42,052 nt of DNA from Terriglobia bacterium. GTDB lineage: Bacteria; Acidobacteriota; Terriglobia; UBA7540. The translations under genes were made by a program, and so were the position numbers. The first letter of the stretch is position 1; each line of letters begins with the position of its first letter. This document shows positions 41,239-42,052 of the stretch, piece by piece. A model generated the notes under the pieces. It did not search any database, was not told the origin of the DNA, and worked only from the letters and a program-made list of their open reading frames with translations. The stretch lies in NCBI GenBank assembly GCA_030040315.1, contig JASHTY010000331.1, positions 1-42,052 of the forward strand, given 5' to 3'.

Positions 41239-42052
41239 GTGAAAAAGCAAAAGGTGCATCGCCCAACCCGAAGTGGAAATTACGTCATGCTTGCGGCGGG
41301 AATTGGAATTAGCATCATCCTGCTGTGCGGCATCGTGGGAGCGAGCTTCTGGCACCGCGCCACTAGGGTTGCGGGGGCATTGCTGAGGGAGGCACCTTCG
41401 GCCTCGAACCCTGGCGGCGCACACCCTTCGTTCCCAAGTGCTCCGCTACCCCTCGCGATTTCGCCTTTGTCGAGCCCCAACCATGTTCCCAATGTCGTGG
41501 CCAGCAGCGCCCCCCCTAGGCCGAAGATCGTTCGGCCCAACCTGCCATTGGTTCCTTCACGCCAATTGGCCGCGAATTACGGCAAGCTGCCGCTGGGCTT
41601 TGAAGCCAATCAGGGGCAGACGGATTCGCGCGTCAAATTCCTCTCACGCGGGCGAGGATATGCATTGTTTCTTACCGGGGACGAGGCCGTTTTGAAGCTG
41701 GAAAAGCCGTCAGGGGCCAGTGGTCAGTCGCCAGTGGAAACAACGCAGAAGCCAGGGGCATCGGCGAACATAGCGCGGACCTTGAGGCCAGGACGTGCCA
41801 GACTAAAGTCCGGCGCTACAACGGCTACAACGACGGACGGGGTTCTTCGCATGAGACTTGTAGGCGCAAACGCCGCCGCGGTAATCGGCGCGGAGGAGCT
41901 GCCGGGCAGGAGCAACTACTTCATCGGCAACGATCCCAAGCAGTGGCGCACCAACGTCCCAAATTACGCCCAGGTGAAATACTCGGACGTCTATCCCGGC
42001 ATAGACCTGGTTTATTACGGCAACCAGAGCGGGCAGCTTGAATACGATTTTG
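41239..42052 (+). CDS. SBBP-type beta-propeller surface protein, 5' part only
   Basis: Open from a GTG at 41239 to the window end (271 codons); absent from the ORF track because no stop is reached. After a short basic start ([12 protein letters not shown]) comes a membrane/signal helix ([18 protein letters not shown]), a Pro/Ser-rich linker, then [30 protein letters not shown] and [35 protein letters not shown]. These two blocks are the conserved N-terminal region of acidobacterial SBBP (seven-bladed propeller) proteins. It is exported or membrane-anchored; function unknown. Between the blocks is a low-complexity insert ([14 protein letters not shown]) derived from a dispersed repeat. A downstream ATG at 41287 is a weaker alternative start because it would cut into the signal helix. 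Confidence 0.82.
   Translation, partial: MKKQKVHRPTRSGNYVMLAAGIGISIILLCGIVGASFWHRATRVAGALLREAPSASNPGGAHPSFPSAPLPLAISPLSSPNHVPNVVASSAPPRPKIVRPNLPLVPSRQLAANYGKLPLGFEANQGQTDSRVKFLSRGRGYALFLTGDEAVLKLEKPSGASGQSPVETTQKPGASANIARTLRPGRARLKSGATTATTTDGVLRMRLVGANAAAVIGAEELPGRSNYFIGNDPKQWRTNVPNYAQVKYSDVYPGIDLVYYGNQSGQLEYDF
41797..41819. repeat. Dispersed acidobacterial repeat inside the SBBP gene
   Basis: The 23-bp segment beginning GCCAGACTAAAGTCCGG and ending GGCGCTAC resembles a repeat that I recall as frequent in acidobacterial intergenic regions. Here it is read in frame as ARLKSGAT. The flanking CCAGTGG words (41717-41740) also look repeat-derived. Other genome copies cannot be checked here. Confidence 0.45.

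Noticed and set aside
1-42052. CRISPR array, tRNA, rRNA or prophage
   Set aside because: I saw no regularly spaced direct repeats, no tRNA-like cloverleaf and no phage structural or integrase genes.

Overview
This window looks like chromosomal DNA of an acidobacterium, most likely of the Terriglobia / Koribacter-Sulfotelmatobacter kind. This is inferred from gene content and repeat style; there is no rRNA or other marker. The supporting signs are a winged-helix/TolB-propeller one-component regulator, an SBBP-type beta-propeller protein, a secreted S53 (sedolisin) peptidase, dispersed palindromic repeats of the 'HGQDAHAT' type, a large set of exopolysaccharide genes and moderately high GC.

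Layout. 1-2.5 kb (plus strand): the end of an MFS transporter, a universal stress protein and a DAACS (SLC1-type) symporter, separated by two palindromic repeat elements. 2.6-5.3 kb (minus): a 925-residue HEAT/PilZ protein. 5.7-6.5 kb (minus): an FkbM methyltransferase. 6.8-8.4 kb (plus): an S53 peptidase with a strong ribosome site, a hairpin in its leader and a terminator. 8.6-12.3 kb: a GT4 glycosyltransferase and a methyltransferase on plus, facing a TylF-type and a second related methyltransferase on minus. 12.4-13.1 kb: an internally deleted IS256-family element with terminal inverted repeats and an 8-bp target duplication.

13.2-38.4 kb (all minus) is one long Wzx/Wzy-type exopolysaccharide or capsule locus. 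In the direction of transcription it holds a degenerate receiver protein, a 1201-residue outer-membrane exporter with about seven SLBB units, a Wzz-type co-polymerase, GDP-mannose 4,6-dehydratase, a Wzy/O-antigen-ligase protein, a Wzx flippase, two methyltransferases with a gene relic between them, a GT9 glycosyltransferase, HldE, a 640-bp gap, a WecG/TagA glycosyltransferase, a methyltransferase, a WbaP-type initiating phosphotransferase, an SDR epimerase, then HddA kinase, transaldolase, GmhA-like isomerase and HddC-like nucleotidyltransferase, and finally a Wzi-like outer-membrane protein. 38.9-42.05 kb: the winged-helix/TolB regulator, divergent from a truncated SBBP protein.

How it works together (inference). 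Transaldolase can make sedoheptulose 7-phosphate. GmhA-like, HddA and HddC-like enzymes can turn it into GDP-D-glycero-alpha-D-manno-heptose, while HldE serves the parallel ADP-heptose branch and a GT9 enzyme could use such a donor. WbaP starts the repeat unit on undecaprenyl phosphate, the glycosyl- and methyltransferases extend and decorate it, Wzx flips it, Wzy polymerises it, Wzz sets length, the SLBB protein exports it and the Wzi-like protein holds it at the surface. No Wzc/BY-kinase, GmhB or HldD gene is visible here. The most distinctive points are the heptose cassette with its own transaldolase, the seven-SLBB exporter led by a receiver lacking its phosphorylation site, the WWWW microsatellite in Wzz, the three-block methyltransferase relic, and the 631-bp IS256 derivative with two amber codons.
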